Positions 1 through 8,049 of a stretch of DNA of 64,000 nucleotides are shown piece after piece (positions within the stretch are counted from its first letter, which is position 1; every line of letters starts with the position of its first letter). A program made the position numbers and the translations under genes. Location: assembly GCF_016597785.1 (NCBI RefSeq), contig NZ_JAENJG010000001.1, forward strand, positions 434,001 to 498,000. Reading direction: 5' to 3'. The notes below the pieces were generated by a model. It did not search any database. It worked only from the letters and a program-made list of their open reading frames with translations, and was not told the DNA's origin. Source of the DNA: Leucobacter sp. L43 (GTDB lineage: Bacteria > Actinomycetota > Actinomycetes > Actinomycetales > Microbacteriaceae).

Positions 1-1641
1 CGCGCCGATCGCGGCCTGGATCGGCACTTCGAACTGCTGGCGCGGGATGAGCTTGCGCAGGCGTTCGGCCATCATCGTGCCGTACGAGTACGCGTTGTCG
101 CGGTGCACGATCGCGCTGAAGGCGTCGACAGCTTCGCCCTGTAGCAGAATGTCCACCTTCACCAGGTCCGCCTCCTGCTCGCCCATCGGCTCGTAGTCGA
201 GGCTCGCGTAGCCCTGGGTGCGACTCTTCAGGTGGTCGAAGAAGTCGAAGACGATCTCGCCGAGCGGAATGCTGTAGCGCAGCTCGACGCGCTCGCCCAG
301 GTACTCCATTCCCAGCAGATTGCCGCGGCGGCTCTGGCAGAGCTCCATGATCGCGCCGACGTAGTCCTTGGGCGCCAGAATGGCCGTCTTCACGACGGGC
401 TCGCGCACGCTCGAGATCTTGCCATCGGGGTACTCCGACGGATTCGTCACGGTGATCTCGCGCCCGTCGTCGGTCGTGACCTGGTAGATCACGCTCGGAG
501 CCGTCGCGATGAGGTCGAGATCGAACTCCCGCCGCAGGCGCTCGGAGATGATCTCGAGGTGGAGGAGCCCGAGAAATCCGCAGCGGAATCCGAAGCCGAG
601 AGCCACTGAGGTCTCCGGCTCGTACTGCAGCGCAGCGTCTTCGAGCTTCAGCTTGTCGAGCGCCTCGCGCAGCACGGGGTAGTCGCTCCCGTCGAGCGGG
701 TAGAGCCCCGAGAAGACCATCGGCTTCGGGTCGGTGTAGCCGGGCAGCGCCTCGGTCGCAGGCTTGCGCTTCGCGGTTACCGTGTCCCCCACCTTGGAGA
801 GCCGCACGTCTTTCACACCCGTGATGAGGTAGCCCACCTCGCCGACGGCGAGTCCCTTCGTCGGCGTGGGCTCGGGTGCCGATACGCCCACTTCGAGGGC
901 TTCGTGCTCCGAGCCGGTCGACATCATCTGCACCTTCTCGCGCGGCGACAGATTGCCATCGATCATGCGCACATAGGTGACGACACCGCGATACGGGTCG
1001 TAGACGGAGTCGAAGATCATCGCGCGCGGCGGCCCATCGGCGCTGCCGACCGGAGCCGGGATCCGATGCACCACGCTGTCGAGCAGTTCTTCGACACCGG
1101 CGCCGGTCTTCCCCGACACCTTCAGGATGTCTTCGGGACGGCCGCCGATGAGGTCGGCGATCTCACGCGAGACGCGCTCGGGATCGGCCGCAGGCAGGTC
1201 GATCTTGTTGAGCACCGGAATGATCTCGAGATCGTTCTCCATGGCGAGGTAGAGATTCGCGAGCGTCTGCGCTTCGATGCCCTGCGCGGCGTCCACGAGC
1301 AGGATCGCCCCTTCGCACGCCGCGAGCGAGCGCGAGACCTCGTAGCTGAAGTCGACGTGCCCCGGGGTGTCGATCATGTTGAGCGCGAAGTCGCCCGCAT
1401 CGGTCGCCCAGTGCATGCGCACCGCCTGCGACTTGATGGTGATGCCGCGCTCGCGCTCGATATCCATGCGGTCGAGGTACTGCGCGCGCATCTCGCGATC
1501 GGGAACGGTGCCCGTCACCTGAAGCATGCGGTCGGCCAGGGTCGACTTCCCGTGGTCGATGTGCGCGATGATGCAGAAGTTGCGAATCTTCGCGGGGTCG
1601 GTCGACGCCGGTACTGGAGGGTTCAGGCTGCGTGGAGACAT
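1..1641 (-). CDS. lepA: Elongation factor 4 (LepA), 3' end beyond window
   Basis: Ribosomal back-translocase GTPase that acts on stalled or mistranslocated 70S ribosomes in the cytoplasm. The visible 547 codons start at an ATG ending at 1641 and show the G1 motif [10 protein letters not shown] (residues 26-35), GITIKSQAV (G2), DTPGH (G3) and NKID (G4), followed by the EF-G-like domains. The frame runs off the left edge within the LepA-specific C-terminal domain, so roughly the last 60-70 residues of a usual ~610-residue actinobacterial LepA are missing. No Shine-Dalgarno precedes the start. A GATAAT -10 box at 1650-1655 suggests a leaderless or nearly leaderless mRNA. It is transcribed away from the MOSC gene. 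Identification is firm. Confidence 0.97.
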   Translation of the reverse strand, partial: MSPRSLNPPVPASTDPAKIRNFCIIAHIDHGKSTLADRMLQVTGTVPDREMRAQYLDRMDIERERGITIKSQAVRMHWATDAGDFALNMIDTPGHVDFSYEVSRSLAACEGAILLVDAAQGIEAQTLANLYLAMENDLEIIPVLNKIDLPAADPERVSREIADLIGGRPEDILKVSGKTGAGVEELLDSVVHRIPAPVGSADGPPRAMIFDSVYDPYRGVVTYVRMIDGNLSPREKVQMMSTGSEHEALEVGVSAPEPTPTKGLAVGEVGYLITGVKDVRLSKVGDTVTAKRKPATEALPGYTDPKPMVFSGLYPLDGSDYPVLREALDKLKLEDAALQYEPETSVALGFGFRCGFLGLLHLEIISERLRREFDLDLIATAPSVIYQVTTDDGREITVTNPSEYPDGKISSVREPVVKTAILAPKDYVGAIMELCQSRRGNLLGMEYLGERVELRYSIPLGEIVFDFFDHLKSRTQGYASLDYEPMGEQEADLVKVDILLQGEAVDAFSAIVHRDNAYSYGTMMAERLRKLIPRQQFEVPIQAAIGA

Positions 1642-1649
1642 TGTTCGCA

Positions 1650-1655
1650 ATTATC
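1650..1655 (-). promoter_or_regulatory. -10 box of lepA (near-leaderless)
   Basis: GATAAT on the minus strand, preceded by TGC (extended -10), eight bases before the lepA ATG. The predicted transcription start falls at or within a base or two of the start codon. Inferred from spacing only. Confidence 0.5.
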
Positions 1656-1721
1656 GCACGCGCGGGAGCGGGTTCGTGCGCCGGACACGACGCCGCATTC
1701 CCCGAGTCCGGCCGTTCCTGC

Positions 1722-1727
1722 GAGAAT
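1722..1727 (+). promoter_or_regulatory. -10 box of the MOSC gene (leaderless)
   Basis: GAGAAT preceded by TGC, six bases before the ATG at 1734. This spacing puts the transcription start on that ATG and favours it over the in-frame ATG at 1728. Confidence 0.45.
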
Positions 1728-1733
1728 ATGCAG

Positions 1734-2651
1734 ATGCCTCGCGTCGTCGCCCTGTATCGCTACCCCGTCAAAGGATTCACTCCGGAACGCCGCGAACGAC
1801 TCACCGTGCAGCGCGACGGGCGCATCGTCGGCGACCGGGTGCTCGCCTTCCGCTTCGCAGAGGCAGCGCTTCCCGAACAGCGCGACGGGCTCGACTACTG
1901 GCCGAAGGCGCAGGGCCTGGCGCTCCAGGACTTCCCGGCCCTCGCCGCATTGCGACTCGAGTTCGACGCTGCCGAGCGCCGCGTCACCATCTTCAGCGGC
2001 ACCTCCGTCATGGTCTCCGCCGCGCTCGATGACGCCGGCCGCAAGCACCTCTCCGATGCGGTGACCGAGTTCGTGCTCGGCACGCGTGAGGGGAAGCGGT
2101 TGCAGCGCCCCGGCAGGCTGCCGCTCGAACTCGTCGGCGACGGCGAGCACGCGCGGTTCCAGGATCGCGAGCAGGGCTACGTGTCGCTGCACGGCCGCGC
2201 CAGCGTACTCGCACTCAGCGCAGTGATCGAGCGAACCGACGGCGGCACCCCCGAACTCGCCGCCTCCGGGGGCGATCCCGATCCTTCCAGCGGGACAGAC
2301 CCCGCACTCGATGACCGCCGCTTCCGGTCGAACATCGTCATCGACGGCGTCAAGGCATGGGAGGAGCTCAAGTGGCGCGGGGCGGTGCGCATCGGCGAAC
2401 TCGAGTTCCGCACGGCAGAACCCATCGTCCGGTGTCTCGCCACCCATGCGAACCCGGAGACGGGCGCACGTGACGCACGGGTGCTCACCACCCTGACCCA
2501 GCGCATCGGGCAACGGGAGCCGACGCTCGGCACGCTCCTGCTCCCCCGCGAGCTTCCGGCCCCGATGCCTGCCGGAACCGAGCTCGGGAGCGCCGCCTGG
2601 GGCGACATCCGGGTCGGCGACGACGTCGAGCTGATCGCGGGCGCGCTGTAG
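1734..2651 (+). CDS. MOSC domain-containing protein
   Basis: Predicted cytoplasmic protein of ~305 residues, with an N-terminal beta-barrel MOSC_N segment (VALYRYPVKGFTPE near the start) followed by a MOSC domain. MOSC domains occur in molybdenum-cofactor sulfurases and in YiiM/mARC-type proteins that move sulfur or reduce N-hydroxylated compounds. The conserved cysteine expected late in the domain is seen in VRCLATHANP, in a context typical of mARC-like MOSC proteins. The start was placed at 1734 because of the leaderless -10 box. The ATG at 1728 is the alternative and adds two residues. No molybdenum genes lie nearby, so the substrate is unknown. Confidence 0.85.
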   Translation: MPRVVALYRYPVKGFTPERRERLTVQRDGRIVGDRVLAFRFAEAALPEQRDGLDYWPKAQGLALQDFPALAALRLEFDAAERRVTIFSGTSVMVSAALDDAGRKHLSDAVTEFVLGTREGKRLQRPGRLPLELVGDGEHARFQDREQGYVSLHGRASVLALSAVIERTDGGTPELAASGGDPDPSSGTDPALDDRRFRSNIVIDGVKAWEELKWRGAVRIGELEFRTAEPIVRCLATHANPETGARDARVLTTLTQRIGQREPTLGTLLLPRELPAPMPAGTELGSAAWGDIRVGDDVELIAGAL

Positions 2652-2713
2652 TCCCGCCGCGGCGCGCCGATGCCGCGACCGCACGGCCACTGGGATCGAC
2701 GCCGAGCTTCTGC

Positions 2714-2752
2714 TAGACTCGGTTCTTGGCTTGCGTGTGGTTCTTACCACAC
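2714..2752 (+). promoter_or_regulatory. Candidate rpsT promoter and leader hairpin
   Basis: TAGACT preceded by TGC (2711-2719) is a plausible extended -10 box about 100 bases before rpsT. The leader then carries a small hairpin, GTGTGG (2735-2740) pairing with CCACAC (2747-2752). A long leader would suit autogenous control of S20, but that is inference. Confidence 0.35.
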
Positions 2753-2821
2753 CACCCGTAAGGTGCCCTCTCTCACCGCGCGGAACAACCCGTCAACCGG
2801 ATCTAAAGGACACATCTCAAC

Positions 2822-3082
2822 GTGGCAAATATCAAGTCGCAGATCAAGCGCATCAAGACCAACCGCAAGGCGACCGAGCGCAACAAGGCGTACAAGAGCG
2901 AACTCCGCACCGTCGTGCGCGCAGCTCGCGAGGCGATCGCAGCCGGCGACAAGTCGGTAGCCGAGGCCAAGCTGAAGACCGCCGGCCGCAAGCTGGACAA
3001 GGCCGCCTCGAAGGGCGTCATCCACAAGAACCAGGCCGCGAACCGCAAGTCGAAGCTCGCCGCTCAGGTGGCATCGCTCTAA
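2822..3082 (+). CDS. rpsT: 30S ribosomal protein S20
   Basis: Small-subunit protein that binds the 5' domain of 16S rRNA early in 30S assembly. The 86-residue product begins [14 protein letters not shown] from a GTG at 2822 and is Lys/Arg-rich and helical throughout, ending [11 protein letters not shown], with normal length for the family. It is a single-gene unit with its own leader and a good intrinsic terminator just after the stop. It lies convergent to holA, the usual actinobacterial neighbour. Confidence 0.98.
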   Translation: MANIKSQIKRIKTNRKATERNKAYKSELRTVVRAAREAIAAGDKSVAEAKLKTAGRKLDKAASKGVIHKNQAANRKSKLAAQVASL

Positions 3083-3102
3083 CTCGCATTCGCGATCGAT
3101 TC

Positions 3103-3129
3103 AGGCCCTGCTTCGGCGGGGCCTTTTTC
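3103..3129 (+). terminator. Intrinsic terminator of rpsT
   Basis: AGGCCC (3103-3108) pairs with GGGCCT (3119-3124) around a 10-base loop, followed by TTTTC. It lies 20 bases after the rpsT stop and before the convergent holA stop. Confidence 0.8.
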
Positions 3130-3156
3130 GTGCGCTGGCGCACTGCACCGGCAGTG

Positions 3157-4188
3157 CTACACGCGCCCGCGTTTCGCTACGAACAAGAGATACTTCTCGA
3201 GCGCGTACTCGGGGTCCCGACTCCCGCCCTTCAACCGCCACTCGGTTTCTGCGGCGAGATCGATCGCACGAGCGAGATCTTCTTCGCGCCAGCCGCGCAC
3301 TTCGCGCAGCGCCCGATCGACCTGCCACGGAGCCATGCCGAGCTCTTTCGCGAGCTGTCCCCCGGATCCGCCGGCGCCGTAGACGCGGGCCATCGCGCGC
3401 ACCTTCATATTGAGTGCGGCGAGCATCGGGATCGGATCGGTTCCCGTCGAGAACGCCTGGCGGAGCAGCACGAGAGCGTCGGCCGCACGACCGGCCGTCG
3501 CGGCGTCGGCCACTCTGAACGCATTCGTCTCGACGCGGCCCTCGGTGGCGCGTGAGACCTGATCCTCGGAGATTCTGGTGCCGACGTCCGAGACGAGTTG
3601 CCCGATCGCGCCGGCGAGCTCGCCGATCCCGCCCGAGAACGCGGCTGCGAGCTGGCGGGCCGCCCCCGGGGTGACCTGGGCGCCCAGTCGGCGAAACTCG
3701 GCCTGCACGAACGCGAGGCGATCCTGATCCTTCTTCACCTCGGCGCAGACCACCTCGATACCGCCGCCGGCCCCGCCGCGCACGAGATCGAGCAGCGCTT
3801 TGCCGCGCTGACCGCCGGCGTGGCGCAGCACCAGTGTCGTGCCGTCCGCCGGCTCTGCGACGTATCGTTTCGTGTCTTCGAGGAAGGCGTCGGAGCACTT
3901 CTCGACGCCCTCGACGCGAATCAACCGCGGCTCTGCGAACAGTGACGGGCTCGCGATCGTGAACAGCTCGCCCGCCGTGTACGAGGCGGCGTCGACGTCG
4001 TGCACCTCGAGATCGCTGTTCACCTCGAGCAGTGCGGCGCGGATCGCTTGCCCCGCTCGATCCGCGAGAAACGCCTCGGGGCCGGAGATCAGCACGACCG
4101 CAGCCGGCTGCGCCTCGCTCCAATCGAGCTGCGGGATCTTCGTCTTCGCAGACGCCGCTCGCGGAGCTGCCTTCCGTGCCTGTGCCAC
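3157..4188 (-). CDS. holA: DNA polymerase III subunit delta
   Basis: Delta subunit of the clamp loader, which opens the beta sliding clamp for loading at primed DNA. The 343-residue product has the HolA layout: an N-terminal AAA-like fold lacking a P-loop (VVLISGPEAFLADRA near residue 35), a middle lid region, and a helical C-terminal collar domain (DPIPMLAALNMKVRAMARVY). The start is GTG at 4188, chosen because a TAGTCT -10 box lies six bases upstream. The N-terminal residues are basic and Ala-rich. It follows comEC with a nine-base gap, the usual actinobacterial order. Confidence 0.95.
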   Translation of the reverse strand: MAQARKAAPRAASAKTKIPQLDWSEAQPAAVVLISGPEAFLADRAGQAIRAALLEVNSDLEVHDVDAASYTAGELFTIASPSLFAEPRLIRVEGVEKCSDAFLEDTKRYVAEPADGTTLVLRHAGGQRGKALLDLVRGGAGGGIEVVCAEVKKDQDRLAFVQAEFRRLGAQVTPGAARQLAAAFSGGIGELAGAIGQLVSDVGTRISEDQVSRATEGRVETNAFRVADAATAGRAADALVLLRQAFSTGTDPIPMLAALNMKVRAMARVYGAGGSGGQLAKELGMAPWQVDRALREVRGWREEDLARAIDLAAETEWRLKGGSRDPEYALEKYLLFVAKRGRV

Positions 4189-4194
4189 CCGTCC

Positions 4195-4200
4195 AGACTA
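4195..4200 (-). promoter_or_regulatory. -10 box of holA overlapping the comEC stop
   Basis: TAGTCT, six bases before the holA GTG. Its first three bases are the TAG stop codon of comEC (4198-4200). Suggests a leaderless internal promoter for holA. Confidence 0.45.
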
Positions 4201-6753
4201 CCGTTCACTCTGCTCCTCGCTCGACGCTCCGCGCTCGGCCCAGACGTCGAGCGCGCCTGGATCGCCGCTCACGGCGATCGACCCCAGCTCGTCGGTCCGC
4301 AGAACGGTGGTGCTGGTGCGGCGGAGACCCTCGATGACGGACGCGGTCGGATGCCCGTACCCGTTGTCCGCACCGACCGAGATCAGTGCGACCTCGGCAG
4401 AAGCTGCGGTGAAGATGCCGGAATCGTGATCCGAAGAGCCGTGATGCGCCACCTTGACCACGTCGACGTCGAGATCGGCGCCCGTCCGTTGCAGCGCGAG
4501 CTGCTCATCCTCTCCCGTATCGGCGAGCAGGAGCACCGACGTCGCCCCCGCCTCCACGCGCAGGACGAGACTCGCGCTGTTCGTATCGGCGGGAGTCGCC
4601 CCCGGCTCAGGCGCCAGCACCTCCCAGTGCAGACCTCCGAGCGCATCGATCATGCCGCTCCCACCCACCTGCGTGCTCACACCTGCCGTCTGCAGCGAGG
4701 CGAGTACTGGGCGTACGTCGCCGTCCTCGCGATTGCTCGGTGCGATGAGCGCGCGATCCACCTGATCGACGATCGCGCTCAGCGCGCCCACGTGGTCCCG
4801 GTCGTCATGCGTGAGCACGAGGATCGCGATGCGGTGCACTCCGAATCGCTCCAGGCACGAGTCGAGCCGCTCGGGGTCGTCGCCGGTGTCCACCAGCATC
4901 ACAGTGTCGGGGGCCCCTGGGTCTCGCAGCAGCAGCGCGTCACCCTGGCCGACGTTGCACGCGACCACGCTCCAGGTATGCGGAGTCGTGAGCCGCGCGG
5001 TCGTCGGGGCGATGAGCGTCGGCCCGAGAAATGCTCCGAGCGCACCGCAGAGCAGCGCCGCAATCCAGACGACGGTGCGGCGCGGGCGCGGCACGTTCCA
5101 CCCCCACGGGGTTCTCCCGCTCGTCACTGGTGCGCCAGGGGAAGGCGCACCCGGATCCCGGTCAGCGTGCTCGCCGAATCGACGCTCGAGGAGCCACCAG
5201 GCGACGAGTACGGCGATTTCGACGCCTGCGAGCAGCGCGGCGCCTCCCCACCCGCCTGGCCACGCCCACCTCGCTCCCGGGACCGCAGCCGTGACCTCTG
5301 CGGTTGCGACGACCCAGCTGGCAGGCATGCTGGCGAGCCACACGCAGGCGTGCGACACCTCGGGGAAAAGCGGCGCCGCGAGGAGCGCGAGCAGCCCGAG
5401 CCCCGTACCCCAGGGGGCAGCCGGGGCTGCGAGCACGTTTGCGACGAGTCCAGCTGCGGGAAAGCCGGACTGCACGAGCAGCAACAGCGGCCCGCACGCG
5501 AACTGCGCGGCGATCGCGACGGCAACGGGAAGCCTGACCCACTGAGGGCTCGGGAACACGCGCCCCAGCAGCAGCATCACGTCGGGAACCCACAGCAGAA
5601 TTCCCGCGGTCGCCGCGACGGAGAGCGCGAATCCCGGCTGGAGCGCCTGCCACGGATCGTGCACGAGCAGCGCGAGGACGGCGAGTCCGAGACCGGGAAG
5701 CGCGATGGCGCGCTTCCCCCCGAACGATGAGAGCAGCACGACCGCGGCCATCACTCCCGCCCGCTGCACGCTCGGATCCGGCCCGACGACGGCCACGAAG
5801 CCGGCCAACGCCGAGCCTGCCAGCGCGATCCGGGCGCGACGCGGTACGCCGAGCCAGCCCGACACCGTGAAGATGGCGGCCACGACCAGCGCGCAGTTGG
5901 CGCCGGACACCGCCACGAGGTGAGTGAGCGAGCTCTCCCGCATCTGCTGATCGAGGTGCTCCGGCACGAGCGACGTGTCGCCGACGGCGAACCCCGGCAC
6001 CAGTTCGGCGCCGGGCACGCCGGCCGCCGCTTCGCGCAGGCCGGCGCGGAGACGGGCTGCAGCGTGCGTCGTGACGGCGCGAATCGTCGCCGATGCGCTG
6101 TCTGCGCCGTCCGTCGCGACGACATCGAAGGATGTGACACGGACTCCGTACCTGGCAGACGAACCGGCGTCGAGTGAGACGAGCGTGCCAGACGCCAGCG
6201 CGAGCGTCCCCGGCCCCCAGAGGTTCGCGTCACCACTGCGGTCACCCGGTTCCTCAGCACCGGAGCGGAGCGAGTCGGAGCGGGGCGAGTCGGAGCGGAG
6301 CGAGTCGGAGCGGGGCGAGTCGGCCGCGAACCAGAGCACGACGGGCATGTCGCCGCTGGCCGAGCGCGCGACCGCGGGCGCCCACGACGACCGTCGACCG
6401 CGCTCGTCGATCGATGTCTTCGGGAAACCTCGCAGCTCGATGTCGAGCGTCGTCGCACGCCCGCTCGTTGCGGTACGCGCGAATTGCGGATCCTCGCGCA
6501 CCTGCTCGAGCGCATCGATCCGCGCCCCGAGCACGACGAGCATCGCACAGGCGATCCCCGCACAGCGAAGGACGACCGCGCGCCCGCGTGCACGAACGCA
6601 GCCGATCGCGACGACGCCGATGCCGAACGCCGTGACTGCGAGCCACCGGCCACAGCCCGGGACCAAGATGGCGCTCGCCACGAGTGCCCACGCCAGGACC
6701 GCGGGGGCGAGTATGCGCCAACGGCCCGACGGTGATCGAGATGCGTCGTTCAT
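4198..6753 (-). CDS. comEC: ComEC/Rec2 family DNA-uptake channel protein
   Basis: Polytopic membrane protein of the natural-transformation machinery, thought to carry single-stranded DNA across the membrane. The 851-residue protein has N-terminal membrane segments, a periplasmic OB-fold-like region, the competence core with the family motif HLVAVSGAN, more membrane helices, and a C-terminal metallo-beta-lactamase-like domain with LTHDDRDHVG (metal-binding) and VAHHGSSDHDSG. It overlaps comEA by four bases (6750-6753), so the two are probably translationally coupled. The extracytoplasmic region has a DSPRS/DSLRS five-residue repeat (DNA 6263-6322). Whether the strain is transformable cannot be judged; pilus genes are not in the window. 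Confidence 0.93.
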   Translation of the reverse strand: MNDASRSPSGRWRILAPAVLAWALVASAILVPGCGRWLAVTAFGIGVVAIGCVRARGRAVVLRCAGIACAMLVVLGARIDALEQVREDPQFARTATSGRATTLDIELRGFPKTSIDERGRRSSWAPAVARSASGDMPVVLWFAADSPRSDSLRSDSPRSDSLRSGAEEPGDRSGDANLWGPGTLALASGTLVSLDAGSSARYGVRVTSFDVVATDGADSASATIRAVTTHAAARLRAGLREAAAGVPGAELVPGFAVGDTSLVPEHLDQQMRESSLTHLVAVSGANCALVVAAIFTVSGWLGVPRRARIALAGSALAGFVAVVGPDPSVQRAGVMAAVVLLSSFGGKRAIALPGLGLAVLALLVHDPWQALQPGFALSVAATAGILLWVPDVMLLLGRVFPSPQWVRLPVAVAIAAQFACGPLLLLVQSGFPAAGLVANVLAAPAAPWGTGLGLLALLAAPLFPEVSHACVWLASMPASWVVATAEVTAAVPGARWAWPGGWGGAALLAGVEIAVLVAWWLLERRFGEHADRDPGAPSPGAPVTSGRTPWGWNVPRPRRTVVWIAALLCGALGAFLGPTLIAPTTARLTTPHTWSVVACNVGQGDALLLRDPGAPDTVMLVDTGDDPERLDSCLERFGVHRIAILVLTHDDRDHVGALSAIVDQVDRALIAPSNREDGDVRPVLASLQTAGVSTQVGGSGMIDALGGLHWEVLAPEPGATPADTNSASLVLRVEAGATSVLLLADTGEDEQLALQRTGADLDVDVVKVAHHGSSDHDSGIFTAASAEVALISVGADNGYGHPTASVIEGLRRTSTTVLRTDELGSIAVSGDPGALDVWAERGASSEEQSER
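6263..6322. repeat. Four 15-bp tandem repeats inside comEC
   Basis: Alternating 15-bp units, gagcggagcgagtcg and gagcggggcgagtcg, repeated twice (4 units). In comEC they encode alternating DSPRS/DSLRS pentapeptides. The unit is a multiple of three, so copy-number change would keep the frame. Confidence 0.9.
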
Positions 6754-7784
6754 AGCACCACGAGGTCTCGCAGCCCGTCGAGCGTCTTCGCCCCGATACC
6801 GGGCACTTCGAGCAGCTGATCCACCGAGGTGAACCCGCCGTTCGCATCGCGCCAGTCGATGATGCGCTGCGCGAGGGCCGGACCGATACGGGGAAGGGTC
6901 TCCAGATCGGCGACCGCGGCAGTATTCAGGGCGATCGCGCCCGCTCCAGTTCCAGCTCCACTGCCGCCCGTCGTCGCGCCAGGCACCCCTCCTGGGCTCG
7001 GGCCAGCAGCGCTCGTGTCAGCCTCGCCCGCGGCGGCGCTGTTCCCGGCCGCGCCCGATGGGTTCGCCCTCCAAGCCGCGGCCAGCGCGGCGTCGGGCAC
7101 GATCAGCTGCTCGCCGTCTGCAACCGTCCGAGCGAGATTCAGGACGTCGAGCACCGCAGCATCGGTCGCTCCGCCGGCCTCGTCGATCACATCGGCAACC
7201 CGGGAGCCCGCCGGGAGCTCGACGACCCCGGCGCGGTGCACCTCTCCCACCACGTGCACCAGCACATCCGCCCGCGAAGCATCTGCGCCGCCGCCGTCGC
7301 CGTGCTCGGGCACCGGCCCGGATTCGGCTCCACTCGTCGCCCCGCCGCCCGGCTGCTCGCCCGCAGCCTCAGACGAGCTCGCCGCAGCATCCGCGCCCTC
7401 GGTGGCCACCCCGTGGCCCCGAGCCATCGTGATGCCGATAGCCACCGCGATGGCCGCGACGAACACCAGCGCTCCGACGGTCACTGGCACTGCGATCCCG
7501 CGGCGTATCCGCTCCCCGATCCTCGTGCTCGGCACCCACCGGAGCGCCGGCGCGGCCCGCGCGTTCGTCCGGTCGCTCGCCTGCCAATGCCCCCGCGACA
7601 GCACTGCCTCACTGGAGAGGAGTGGGCGCGTGTTCAGGTCGGCGTCGCCGCCCGCTTCACTGACGGCTTCGCCGAGCGCTTCACCGACCGCTTCACCGAC
7701 TGCTTCGCCCGCTTCGCCGGGCTCGCCGGACTCGCCGGGCTCGGCGGGCCCACCAGTGCCATCGGGTGCTTCGTGCTTCCGCAT
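6750..7784 (-). CDS. comEA: ComEA family DNA-binding protein
   Basis: Membrane-anchored DNA receptor for transformation. The 344-residue protein has a cytoplasmic acidic N-tail with GEA/GEAV repeats (residues ~15-41), one membrane helix (GALVFVAAIAVAIGITMA, ~residues 100-117), a Ser/Gly-rich linker, an SLBB domain (VLVHVVGEVHRAGVVELP), a second low-complexity linker, and a C-terminal double helix-hairpin-helix domain (ETLPRIGPALAQRIIDWR ... VPGIGAKTLDGL). The length exceeds the usual 200-280 because of the repeats and linkers. The start is ATG at 7784, supported by a TAGCGT -10 box six bases upstream. comEC follows with a four-base overlap. Confidence 0.92.
   Translation of the reverse strand: MRKHEAPDGTGGPAEPGESGEPGEAGEAVGEAVGEALGEAVSEAGGDADLNTRPLLSSEAVLSRGHWQASDRTNARAAPALRWVPSTRIGERIRRGIAVPVTVGALVFVAAIAVAIGITMARGHGVATEGADAAASSSEAAGEQPGGGATSGAESGPVPEHGDGGGADASRADVLVHVVGEVHRAGVVELPAGSRVADVIDEAGGATDAAVLDVLNLARTVADGEQLIVPDAALAAAWRANPSGAAGNSAAAGEADTSAAGPSPGGVPGATTGGSGAGTGAGAIALNTAAVADLETLPRIGPALAQRIIDWRDANGGFTSVDQLLEVPGIGAKTLDGLRDLVVL
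7662..7742. repeat. Degenerate repeats encoding the acidic ComEA N-tail
   Basis: Imperfect 9-12 bp repeats of gcttcgccg/gcttcaccga type give the peptide GEAGEAVGEAVGEALGEAV. In-frame low-complexity sequence. Confidence 0.7.
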
Positions 7785-7790
7785 GCGAAC

Positions 7791-7796
7791 ACGCTA
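7791..7796 (-). promoter_or_regulatory. -10 box of comEA (leaderless)
   Basis: TAGCGT on the minus strand, six bases before the comEA ATG; no Shine-Dalgarno lies between. Confidence 0.4.
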
Positions 7797-7910
7797 GGTC
7801 GCGAGGGCGCCCGCGCTGCCGCTTCGTCGCCAGCAGTGGAAAGGTCAGCACCTACGGCCGCTGGCGCCCCCTTGTGAGCGGAGTACGCGCTCCATCATTC
7901 ACCCGACGCA

Positions 7911-7952
7911 CCCATCCATCCCATCCCATCCATCCCATCCATCCCATCCCAT
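7911..7952. repeat. CATCC/CATCCC short tandem repeat
   Basis: About eight units of catcc/catccc in an irregular mixture fill 7911-7952 between comEA and leuS. No open frame uses them. They abut the left arm of a long palindrome. Confidence 0.85.
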
Positions 7953-8016
7953 GCGAGCGGGGTCACTGTTGGTGCGTGTCATGGGTCCGACACGCACCAA
8001 CAGTGACCCCGCTCGC
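7953..8016. repeat. Perfect 28-bp inverted repeat, 8-base loop
   Basis: Left arm 7953-7980 begins gcgagcggggtcactg; right arm 7989-8016 is its exact reverse complement; the loop is atgggtcc. It lies 33 bases past the leuS stop in a 265-bp non-coding gap (7785-8049). There is no U-run on either side, so it is not a standard intrinsic terminator. It may be a dispersed extragenic palindrome, a transcript-end hairpin or a miniature mobile element. The rest of the gap (7797-7910) shows nothing else recognisable. Confidence 0.9.
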
Positions 8017-8049
8017 AGCGCGAAGGAGGAAAGAGAGCGGGAGCCCGCG

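Noticed and set aside
7911-8016. Short repeats plus palindrome considered as a CRISPR array
   Set aside because: No regular repeat-spacer alternation and no cas genes in the window.
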